From contig PLMF01000203.1 in assembly GCA_003142355.1 (NCBI GenBank), positions 1-7,900 on the forward strand: DNA of 7,900 nucleotides, given 5' to 3'. Shown here one piece after another: positions 1-5,238 of this stretch (its first letter is position 1; each line of letters opens with the position of its first letter). A program made the position numbers and the translations under genes. The DNA comes from Bryobacterales bacterium. Lineage in GTDB: Bacteria; Acidobacteriota; Terriglobia; Bryobacterales; Bryobacteraceae. Under the pieces are notes generated by a model that saw only the letters and a program-made list of their open reading frames with translations, did not search any database and had not been told where the DNA came from.

Positions 1-30
1 AAGCCGTGGGAATAAGCACGAAACCGATTC

Positions 31-132
31 AGCCCCCGAAGGGGGCGTAAGAATTCTTCTCGTACCAGATCTTACGCCCCGTTCCGGGGCTTTTCCAACC
101 GTTCATCCCATTCCCAAGGCTGACGCCTTGGG
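31..132. repeat. REP-like block of three hairpins
   Basis: Three strong inverted repeats lie within about 100 bases. GCCCCC-gaa-GGGGGC spans 32-46, GCCCC-gttcc-GGGGC spans 76-90, and CCCAAGGC-tgac-GCCTTGGG spans 113-132. The first two are also linked by an 11-base inverted repeat, GGGGCGTAAGA (42-52) with TCTTACGCCCC (70-80), so the left part can fold either as two small hairpins or as one long stem. No reading frame here looks like a protein. The arrangement resembles dispersed REP-type intergenic elements. That it is dispersed in the genome is inferred, because only one copy lies in this window. Confidence 0.55.
76..94 (+). terminator. possible intrinsic terminator within the REP-like block
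   Basis: The GC-rich stem GCCCC/GGGGC (76-80 with 86-90) is followed directly by TTTT (91-94), which is the outline of a rho-independent terminator for transcription entering from the left. The T run is short and the hairpin belongs to a larger repeat-like structure, so a terminator role is only possible. Confidence 0.25.
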
Positions 133-233
133 CTATTCCCTTTCGCCCTACTGGATGAAGTGATAGAAGAGTTGCGGTAAGCCAGATCCGTAGGGCCCAG
201 AACCCCTTGCCTGGAAGCCGCGGATTTGGTACG

Positions 234-262
234 TTGACGAATGTTCCCAAAACTGAGAACAT
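234..262 (+). promoter_or_regulatory. operator dyad and weak promoter of the toxin-antitoxin operon
   Basis: A perfect dyad, ATGTTC (241-246), 10 bases, GAACAT (257-262), lies just upstream of the toxin gene. TTGACG at 234-239 could be a -35 element. The hexamer 17 bases further, GAACAT, would then be a poor -10 that coincides with the right arm of the dyad. Antitoxins of the XRE/HigA type normally bind such palindromes to repress their own operon, so this is the natural operator candidate. The dyad is seen directly; the promoter elements and the repression are inferred. Confidence 0.45.
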
Positions 263-270
263 AAAGGAGA

Positions 271-642
271 TTGGCTGCTACCCAAATACTCTACTTCCAG
301 GAGGAAGATGCTACGGTGCCAATGGTCCGGTGGCTCGATGGTCTGCACAGCAAGGCGCGCCAGAAGTGCTTAGCCCGGCTTGAAAGATTAGAGGCCATGG
401 GGCACGAGCTCCGGCGTCCCGAAGCCGATTACCTGCGAGACGACATTTACGAGCTCAGAGCCGGCCACCAGGGTGTTCACTGTCGGATGCTTTATTTCTT
501 CCACGGTACAGCCGCGATCATTGTCTCCCACGGCCTGATCAAAGAACGAGAAGTGCCACCACGAGAGATCGATTTGGCAATTCGGAGAAAAGAACAATTC
601 GAGGCGAGTCCGAAACGGCACGCTTATAGACCGAAAGGGTAG
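271..642 (+). CDS. type II toxin, RelE/ParE superfamily (Gp49/HigB-like)
   Basis: The product is a 123-residue toxin-like protein of the phage Gp49/HigB group in the RelE/ParE superfamily, whose members commonly act as mRNA-cleaving ribosome-dependent toxins. The family pattern is visible: a first beta strand (ILYF, residues 6-9), the WLDGL helix start (21-25), the core IYELRAGHQGVHCRMLYFF (59-77), and IIVSHGLIKEREVPPREI (83-100) followed by a basic tail (RRK at 105-107). The length suits the family. The start is a TTG. No in-frame ATG or GTG precedes the first strand, and a stop at 262-264 blocks any upstream extension. A strong AAGGAG sits at 264-269, only one base from the TTG, which is unusually close. 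The gene precedes an XRE antitoxin by 8 bases, the toxin-first order of HigBA systems. RNase activity is inferred from family. Confidence 0.85.
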   Translation: MAATQILYFQEEDATVPMVRWLDGLHSKARQKCLARLERLEAMGHELRRPEADYLRDDIYELRAGHQGVHCRMLYFFHGTAAIIVSHGLIKEREVPPREIDLAIRRKEQFEASPKRHAYRPKG

Positions 643-650
643 ACCTCCCC

Positions 651-986
651 ATGGCAATCAAAAAACGAAAATTCAAGTCGCCCACCCTTCAATGGACGTA
701 TGACCGCTACATCGGAAACGACCCCAAGCAAATCGAGGAGTACGAACAGGAAGTTCTAAATGCCGAAATCGCCCGCAAGGTCTACGACCTTCGCACCAAG
801 GCCGGCCTTTCCCAGCGCGAGCTTGCCAGGCGCGTTGGCACCAGTGCCTCTGCCATCTGCCGGCTAGAGGACGCCGATTACGAAGGACACTCTCTATTCA
901 TGCTGAAACGGATTGCCGAGGCTCTCGATAAGCGCGTCGAAATTCGGTTTGTTCCGATTCGACGCAAGCAACTCCACCCAGCATGA
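651..986 (+). CDS. XRE-family antitoxin (HigA-like)
   Basis: This 111-residue protein is the expected partner of the toxin just upstream. Residues about 41-95 form a Cro/C1-type helix-turn-helix domain: the segment LRTKAGLSQRELARRVGTSA begins at residue 47, and CRLEDADYEGHSLFMLKRI (70-88) continues it. The ending ALDKRVEIRFVP (91-102) is typical of antitoxins that accompany Gp49-type toxins. The basic N-terminal extension (about residues 1-40) could contact or wrap the toxin, as in related systems. Start ATG 651 lies 8 bases after the toxin stop, with AAAGGG at 634-639 as a plausible ribosome-binding site. It should neutralise the toxin and repress the operon through the dyad at 241-262. No clear terminator follows; only a weak ATGAG/CTCAT hairpin overlaps the stop. 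Confidence 0.87.
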   Translation: MAIKKRKFKSPTLQWTYDRYIGNDPKQIEEYEQEVLNAEIARKVYDLRTKAGLSQRELARRVGTSASAICRLEDADYEGHSLFMLKRIAEALDKRVEIRFVPIRRKQLHPA

Positions 987-1018
987 GTGTTTGCTCATCT
1001 CCGTGATCCCGCCGGCAA

Positions 1019-1078
1019 CTCAAACGCGACCCTGGCGCGGAGCCCGTGAGCAATAACGGCCTGCTTCCTCCACCGCGC
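1019..1078 (+). pseudogene. short relic of an ECF sigma-factor gene
   Basis: This stretch matches the intact sigma-factor gene at about 5404-5460. Bases 1025-1048 are identical to 5410-5433 (24 bases), and 1063-1076 are identical to 5447-5460 (14 bases). The two blocks are 14 bases apart here and 13 apart in the intact gene, so there is a one-base indel. In frame the left part reads LKRDPGAEPVSN, against LKRDPGAEPVGH in the intact protein (residues 56-67). The frame then shifts before what would be the FLHR motif. Nothing else of a sigma gene can be found around it, and it ends about 13 bases before the Ig-protein stop. It is either a fragment of a decayed paralogue or a small duplicated piece. 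Confidence 0.7.
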
Positions 1079-1090
1079 GGCCGCGAGACC

Positions 1091-3286
1091 TTACTGCACC
1101 GACACCGTCACGCCCTTCTGACTCGTATTCCCGCCAACCGACACCAGAATCGGCAGTTCACCCGACGGCGCATTCGCCGGAATCTGCACGTTGAGCTGCA
1201 TCATCCCCGCCACCAGTCCCGGCGCCTCCCCGGCGTACACATAGGACGCCGGCTGCCCGTTGATAGTCACCCCGACCGCCAGAAGCGGCGCCGGCGTCAC
1301 CTGCGGCGGCGGCAAGCTCGCCGCGGTAATGGCGCCCGTAACGCTCGGCGGGCTGCTCAGGCCCTCGCCCGTCATGTACACCTGTACGATGCTGCCCTTG
1401 GCCGCCCGATTTCCCGGCCCGTTCACGCTGTTGTCCTGGTTCAAAATAGCCCCCGGCCCGCTGCCCGCGGCGTTTTGAGTGAACAGCCCCGGCGCCGTCG
1501 CCGCCGTGGTCAACTGGTCCGCATTGGAAGTTTGTCCCGAGTACTTGATCCACACCGACGGGTTGGCAACGGGCGCCATCTCATACGGCACCACCGCCGA
1601 CACCTGTGTGCTGCTGGCGTAAATCATGGGGGCGGCGATGCCATTGAACAGCATCTGCACCCCTCCGATGGCCGTCGCCAGCTTGCCTGTGGCCAGGTCC
1701 GTGGTGGCGGATGCTGCTGTAACCGGTCCGATGTTCGTGCCAAAGATCGTAACCAGCTCGCCTGGGGAAACCGCCCCGGTTGCATAGCTCGCCGCGTTCG
1801 TCACGCCATTGACGGTGGGTAGTGGCCCTGTCGTCGTTAGGGTCACGTTGACGCTATAGGCCTTGGTGGCCGTGGCCTGCGCCGAATCGGTCACCTGCAA
1901 GATAACGGAGGGGGTTCCGGCGGTTGCCGGCGTGCCGGAAATCAAGCCCGCGGAGTCGATCGAAAGGCCGTTTGGGAGAGCGCCCGAGGCCACGGACCAC
2001 GTATAGGGCGGAGTCCCGCCGGTCGCGGCGAGGGTGGCCGTGTATGGATCCCCCACATTCCCGTTAGGCAGCGAAGCGGTCGTAATGACGAGCGCTGCCG
2101 CAGCGATCCGGATGGTGAAGGTAGCGGCACCACTGCTCTGCTGGGAGTCGCGCACGGTTACCTGAAAAGTAAAGGACCCAGCGGCCCAAGGCGTACCGTG
2201 GAGGGTTCCGGTTGGGTCCAGCGTCAGGCCGGCGGGTAAGCTGCCGCTGGTTACCTGCCAGCTATACGGCGGGATCCCTCCCGCAGCAGCGAGCCTCTGG
2301 GCGTAGGTTGCCCCGACGGTTCCCGCCGGCACACCGCTGTTATCGAGCGTCAGCGCCGCGGAGACAATGTTAACGGAGAAGGTGGCAGTCGCACCTATCA
2401 ACTGGTAGTCGGCGAACTTGCTCGTGGCAACCACCGTGAAACTGTAGGTTCCCTTGGCGGTGGGCGTGCCGAGAAGCCCGCCATTAGCGGCCAGCGCGAG
2501 ACCCGGAGGAAGTGTTCCCGCGGTCTGGGTGAACGTGTGGGTCCCGGAGCCGTAACCGCCCGATGCCGTCAGGTTCTGGTTGTATGCTGCGCCCACCACT
2601 CCGTACGGCAGGGTCGATCCCACGAAACTAAATGTTGGAAGTGAGATCGGGATGCCGTATTCGTGCATGAGGCGGGGCCCCCCGCTGGGACTGGCAAGAT
2701 CAGCATAGATCGTGGGGCGAAAAGAGCCTGAAAGGACGGGTATTCCAGTGATGGTTGCGGTTTCGGCCAACCGCTGATAGGGGTTCTGGGGGGTCAGAGT
2801 CAAACCGTTGGGCAGCGCCCCGTAGGCGAGGCCCCATCCCACGGCGCGTGCCGGGGAGAGAGACAGGGTCTGGGAGTACTCGACGCCGACGGTGCCGCCG
2901 GGAAGAGTGTCCGGCGAGAAGGTGTTGGGCGGATCTGAAATGACGAGGGTATAGGGCACGGATACGCTAGTAGCCGGGCCACCGGTAAGCTGACTGGTCA
3001 CAAGCACGTTGAAACTGGAGGTCCCTGAAACAATGGGCGTCCCGAATATCGGGCCGATGGTTGAGAGCGAGAGGTGCGGTGGAAGCCCGCCCGGGTACCG
3101 AGTATCCACCGCGAAGGTGTGGGTTCCGGGGCCATATCCGCCGGAGGCTGTCAGAGTTTGCGAGTATTCCACTGAGACCATGCCGTTGGGAAGAGTCGCC
3201 GGCGAAACGGTGATGGGTGAAGGTGACTGGCTGAAGAGGGCGCCACTGGCGAGCGGCATCAGGAGCAGCAGAGAGAGGCGTTTCAT
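1091..3286 (-). CDS. secreted Ig-repeat protein with Solibacter-type C-terminal domain
   Basis: The 731-residue product has a Sec signal peptide: basic MKR, a hydrophobic run LSLLLLMPLASGAL, and likely cleavage near residues 16-20. Five putative Ig (He_PIG-type) repeats follow at about 25-117, 121-215, 218-309, 311-396 and 399-482. Each repeat has the pattern LPxGxVGxxYxQ/TLxAxGG...LPxGLxLxxxGxxxGTP...G.  Repeat 2 is the most diverged. From about 490 to 731 lies a domain recognised as TIGR03437, opening VTNAASYATGAVSPGELVTI and containing TQVSAVVPYE and MMQLNVQIP. The start is well supported by GGAGG (complement of 3293-3297), six bases before the ATG. The protein should be exported and probably adhesive or binding, but no ligand or enzyme activity can be read. 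It is transcribed against the toxin-antitoxin operon, with no obvious terminator in the 104 bases between them. Confidence 0.9.
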   Translation of the reverse strand: MKRLSLLLLMPLASGALFSQSPSPITVSPATLPNGMVSVEYSQTLTASGGYGPGTHTFAVDTRYPGGLPPHLSLSTIGPIFGTPIVSGTSSFNVLVTSQLTGGPATSVSVPYTLVISDPPNTFSPDTLPGGTVGVEYSQTLSLSPARAVGWGLAYGALPNGLTLTPQNPYQRLAETATITGIPVLSGSFRPTIYADLASPSGGPRLMHEYGIPISLPTFSFVGSTLPYGVVGAAYNQNLTASGGYGSGTHTFTQTAGTLPPGLALAANGGLLGTPTAKGTYSFTVVATSKFADYQLIGATATFSVNIVSAALTLDNSGVPAGTVGATYAQRLAAAGGIPPYSWQVTSGSLPAGLTLDPTGTLHGTPWAAGSFTFQVTVRDSQQSSGAATFTIRIAAAALVITTASLPNGNVGDPYTATLAATGGTPPYTWSVASGALPNGLSIDSAGLISGTPATAGTPSVILQVTDSAQATATKAYSVNVTLTTTGPLPTVNGVTNAASYATGAVSPGELVTIFGTNIGPVTAASATTDLATGKLATAIGGVQMLFNGIAAPMIYASSTQVSAVVPYEMAPVANPSVWIKYSGQTSNADQLTTAATAPGLFTQNAAGSGPGAILNQDNSVNGPGNRAAKGSIVQVYMTGEGLSSPPSVTGAITAASLPPPQVTPAPLLAVGVTINGQPASYVYAGEAPGLVAGMMQLNVQIPANAPSGELPILVSVGGNTSQKGVTVSVQ

Positions 3287-3399
3287 TGTCGGCCTCCGTC
3301 ATCTGCCGCCGACGGGGCTGGCGGTGCGCCGGGCGGAGTGGCTACAATGCGCGGATCGGGAACACTGGGCAGCAGAGGCGACCTTCCTGCCGGCGAGGT

Positions 3400-3691
3400 C
3401 GTGTGCGGAAGGGTGAAGGCCGGCCATGAAGTCAATCCTAGAGACGAGCAAGAGCCCCGCCGCGAATTCTTAACCCTGGTTGATGCACAGTCTCGCCGGC
3501 TTGAGGTAGAACCCGTCGGTACACGCGCGGCAGTGTTCAGCGAGGGGCCGTCCAGATCAACCTCGCTGAATCGAACGCCGGGAGCAAAGAAGAGCTCGTC
3601 ACCTACTCTCATGACCGCTCCCGCATCCTTCGGCAACACGCAGGTAGGTCTGTCCAGGTATGGACCGACGAATTTGAACCGGGATTTCCAT
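3400..3691 (-). pseudogene. frameshifted remnant of an unnamed protein family
   Basis: Read on the minus strand, one frame from about 3690 gives WKSRFKFVGPYLDRP and then VLPKDAGAVMRVGDELFFAP followed by GVRFSEVDLDGPSL, which looks protein-like. Near 3518-3519 the coding sense shifts frame: ARV is followed, after two extra bases, by DGFYLKPARLCINQG. An in-frame TAA stop (3470-3472) then interrupts it, and beyond the stop EFAAGLLLVSRIDFMAGLHP continues. Upstream, ATG 3691 with GAGG six bases before it would be a good start (MEIP), but it needs another one-base shift to join the main frame. So there are one or two frameshifts plus a nonsense codon, and no coherent C-terminus past about 3400. I half-recognise it as an uncharacterised acidobacterial family but cannot name a function. 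Confidence 0.6.
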
Positions 3692-3692
3692 T

Positions 3693-3721
3693 TTGACCTC
3701 GCGGCCCGCTAAGAGTATACC
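3693..3721 (+). promoter_or_regulatory. putative sigma70-type promoter for the 85-residue gene
   Basis: TTGACC (3693-3698) and TATACC (3716-3721) are separated by 17 bases, matching the housekeeping consensus at five and four of six positions. Transcription would start near 3728, giving a leader of about 50 bases before ATG 3781. The site lies just upstream of, and divergent from, the presumed start of the minus-strand pseudogene. No operator-like dyad is evident apart from the small GTATAC palindrome at 3715-3720. Confidence 0.35.
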
Positions 3722-3780
3722 TCCATCCGCCTGGACGCCTCTCCGGGAAGCCCTCGGAAACTCTGCGGTATCGTAAGAGC

Positions 3781-4038
3781 ATGAGTGCCACCACCGCGCT
3801 CGACGGTCTGCTGGACCCCTTGAGCCGCTGCCTCGACGCCGAGTCGGCTCGCCGCGTTGTCGAATTGCGCGTCTCTCCCCCCGTGCAGCAGCGAATTGAC
3901 ACTCTCGCCGAACCGGCCAATGACGGCGTGCTTACCAGCGACGAAGCCGCCGAGTATGAGGCGCCGATCAGCGCTGCGGACTTCATCTCAATTCTTAAGA
4001 TCAAGGCCCGCCGACACCTGCGCCCGATTTGCATGTGA
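3781..4038 (+). CDS. small conserved hypothetical protein, usually paired with an HNH nuclease
   Basis: This 85-residue acidic protein begins MSATTALDGLLDPLSRCLDA, followed by ESARRVVELRVSPPVQQRID (residues 21-40), and contains NDGVLTSDEAAEYEA (47-61) and AADFISILKIKARR (65-78). I recognise the pattern (LLDPLxRCL; VQxRIDxLA; LTxxExAEYE; DFIxILxxKAR) as a small family seen mainly in acidobacteria, planctomycetes and cyanobacteria. There it commonly sits directly before a gene for a short HNH endonuclease. No biochemical role is known to me; helix-rich and cytoplasmic is all that can be inferred. The ribosome-binding site is weak (TAAGAG touches the start). The gene looks intact, but the partner reading frame that begins five bases after its stop is only a stump, so it may be an orphan. 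Confidence 0.6.
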   Translation: MSATTALDGLLDPLSRCLDAESARRVVELRVSPPVQQRIDTLAEPANDGVLTSDEAAEYEAPISAADFISILKIKARRHLRPICM

Positions 4039-4042
4039 CCCG

Positions 4043-4159
4043 GTGGATACTGCCACGCGAGACTTCGTGCTGCGGCGGGTAGCCGGCCGTTCCGGTGCCG
4101 CCGAACCGGGTAGACCTTTTCGGTCACAAGCACTTTTCTCAACCGTTTCAGTCACTTAG
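4043..4159 (+). pseudogene. stump of an HNH endonuclease gene
   Basis: A GTG four bases past the preceding stop opens a 38-residue frame beginning VDTATRDFVLRRVAGR. That matches the usual opening of small HNH endonucleases found after the 85-residue family, in which R/K-rich D-x-x-x-R-x-x-V-x-x-R-A-x-x-R is followed by a Cys-x-x-Cys zinc site. Here the next residues are SGAAEPGRPF instead of CEYC, and the frame ends in a stop at 4157-4159 without any HNH histidine. No other frame downstream restores the domain before the repeat arrays begin at 4186. It is read as a truncated relic. The match is only about 16 residues, so the identification leans heavily on context. Confidence 0.4.
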
Positions 4160-4185
4160 GCGCAGATCCGATTCGCCGCGTGCTA

Positions 4186-4517
4186 CCCTGGTGACAGGTG
4201 GTGGCCGTTCGGGGGGTTGTCCGGAGAGGGTCCCAGCTCCGTTGATTCTTTGGGAGTTGCGTTCCAATTGGGATTGTTTCGTCATTCTTGCTTTCGGCCC
4301 CTTGGCACCCCCCCGGCCCTGACCCGTGTTCTTTGACAATTTGGCTTTGCTCCGCAGCGGATGTCCGTTCGGGAGGCTGTCCAACGAGGGTCTCAGAGCC
4401 ATTGATTCATTGGGAGTTACGTCCCAATTGGGTTCGTTTCGTCGTTCTTGTTTTCGGCCCCTTGGCACCCCCGGCCCCTGACCCGTGTTCTTTGACAATT
4501 TGGCTTTGTTCCGCGGC
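4186..4517. repeat. tandem repeat array 1 (two units of about 160 bp)
   Basis: A leader CCCTGGTgaCAGGT (4186-4199) introduces two diverged copies. Unit 1 starts with CCGTTCGG at 4205 and unit 2 with CCGTTCGG at 4365, a period of 160. Shared blocks in order are GAGGGTC..CAG, GTTGATTC, TTGGGAGTTRCGTYCCAATT, TTCGTC, TTTCGGCCCCTTGGCACCC, CCTGACCCGTGTTC, and TTTGACAATTTGGCTTTG plus TTCCGC or CTCCGC. In unit 2 a hairpin ATTGGGA-gttacg-TCCCAAT (4409-4428) is perfect. Frames on the minus strand stay open through the units, but their peptides (such as MTKRTQLGRN) merely echo the repeat. I treat the array as non-coding. Confidence 0.8.
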
Positions 4518-4639
4518 GCATGCCGTTTCCGGCGCGGCATAAGGCGAAGAGGTCCACCTGTTCACCAGGCCCGCGGCGTGAAATCCCTGGCCGACATGGG
4601 CGTGTCGATGACAACGGTTGACCTGCTGCGTCAAGGTGA
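4518..4639. other. unrelated segment between the two repeat arrays
   Basis: About 120 bases separate unit 2 from the leader of the second array and share no visible similarity with the units. The left end holds a small inverted repeat, ATGCCG (4520-4525) with CGGCAT (4535-4540). On the plus strand the stretch 4578-4655 reads VKSLADMGVSMTTVDLLRQG, then DPGRR and a stop, which has the feel of a protein C-terminus. There is no ribosome-binding site and nothing recognisable upstream. It may be the tail of a decayed gene that was cut into by the repeats. Confidence 0.35.
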
Positions 4640-5100
4640 CCCTGGTCGCAGGTAGCGGTCCGTTCGGGGCTGTCCAGAGAGGGTTTCAGTGCCATTGATT
4701 CACTGGGGTTACGTCCGAATTGGGTTCGTTTCGTCATTCTTACTTTCGGACCCTTGGCACGCCGATCCTGACCCATGTTCTTTGACAATCTGGCTTTGTT
4801 TCGCAACGGATGTCCGTTCGGGAGGCTGTCCAAACGGGGTCTCAGAGCCATTGATTCATTGGGAGTTGCGTCCCAATTGGGTTCGTTTCGTCATTCTTGC
4901 TTTTGGACCCTTGGCACCCCGGCCCTGACCGTATTCTTGGCAATTTGGCTTCGTTTGGCTGTCCAAAGAGGTTCTCAACGCCAATGACTCATTGGGGGTT
5001 ACGTCCGAATTGGGTTCGTTCCGTCATTTCTGCTTTCGGCCCCTTGGTGCCCCCGGCTCCCTGACCCGTGTTCTTTGACAATTTGGCTTCGTTCCGCAGC
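4640..5100. repeat. tandem repeat array 2 (three units)
   Basis: The leader recurs as CCCTGGTcgCAGGT (4640-4653). Unit 3 starts at 4660 and unit 4 at 4814, a period of 154. Unit 5 begins at 4957 with GGCTGTCCAAAGAG and has lost the first 20 or so bases of the unit, so the spacing is 133. Units 3 and 5 share TCCGAATTGGG where units 2 and 4 have TCCCAATTGGG. This suggests alternate unit types or duplication of a two-unit block. Unit 4 keeps the perfect ATTGGGA/TCCCAAT hairpin; units 3 and 5 weaken it. TTTGACAAT recurs in units 3 and 5 and is CTTGGCAAT in unit 4. The array ends at CGTTCCGCAGC. No gene is evident inside. Confidence 0.8.
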
Positions 5101-5110
5101 CCCAGAGCGG

Positions 5111-5182
5111 GCCGGCCATGGCCGGCGCCTACGGGTTGTAGGGGCGAGGCATGCCTCGCCCGCGGTCCGGCCCCCACGGACC
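5111..5182. repeat. three consecutive inverted repeats before the sigma operon
   Basis: GCCGGCCATGGCCGGC (5111-5126) is a perfect 16-base palindrome. GGGCGAGGC-AT-GCCTCGCCC (5142-5161) is a perfect 20-base palindrome. GGTCCG-gccccca-CGGACC (5164-5182) is a six-pair hairpin. The middle one, preceded by GTAG, resembles short palindromic elements dispersed in many bacterial genomes. All three lie between the last repeat unit and the sigma gene, 57 or more bases from its start. None is followed by a T run. A C-rich tract (about 5190-5214) fills the rest of the gap. Confidence 0.65.
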
Positions 5183-5238
5183 CACCGCTAATCCCCGCCC
5201 CCCTCCCCCGTCCCTACATATTGGAAGAGCCTGATAGG

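Noticed and set aside
983..998. Terminator after the antitoxin gene (ATGAG...CTCAT)
   Set aside because: The stem has only five weak pairs, overlaps the stop codon and has no following T run.
1046..1822. A 258-residue plus-strand frame opposite the Ig protein
   Set aside because: It is Arg/His-rich, has no domain pattern, and lies antisense to a gene with a signal peptide, good ribosome-binding site and repeats. Its opening codons belong to the sigma relic.
3338..3712. A 124-residue plus-strand frame between the Ig gene and the 85-residue gene
   Set aside because: No recognisable motif; it lies opposite the minus-strand pseudogene, whose segments look far more protein-like.
4148..4851. Minus-strand frames of 75-144 residues through the repeat arrays
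   Set aside because: Their peptides simply repeat with the DNA units, occur in several frames, and lack supported starts; open frames here follow from the lack of stops in the unit.
4333..5080. TTGACA in the repeat units as promoter -35 elements
   Set aside because: No -10-like hexamer occurs 16-18 bases downstream in the copies examined, so the resemblance is probably incidental.
4186..5100. CRISPR-like array
   Set aside because: Units are about 133-160 bp, diverged and contiguous, without short identical repeats and unique spacers of similar length; no cas gene is present.
5215..5220. TACATA as a -10 element for the sigma operon
   Set aside because: The expected -35 position is only C-rich sequence, and the leader would be very short; too weak to annotate.
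5068..5238. N-terminal extension of the sigma factor from GTG 5068
   Set aside because: It would translate the last repeat unit and three palindromes into a Pro/Arg-rich leader unlike sigma factors; ATG 5239 has a proper ribosome-binding site.
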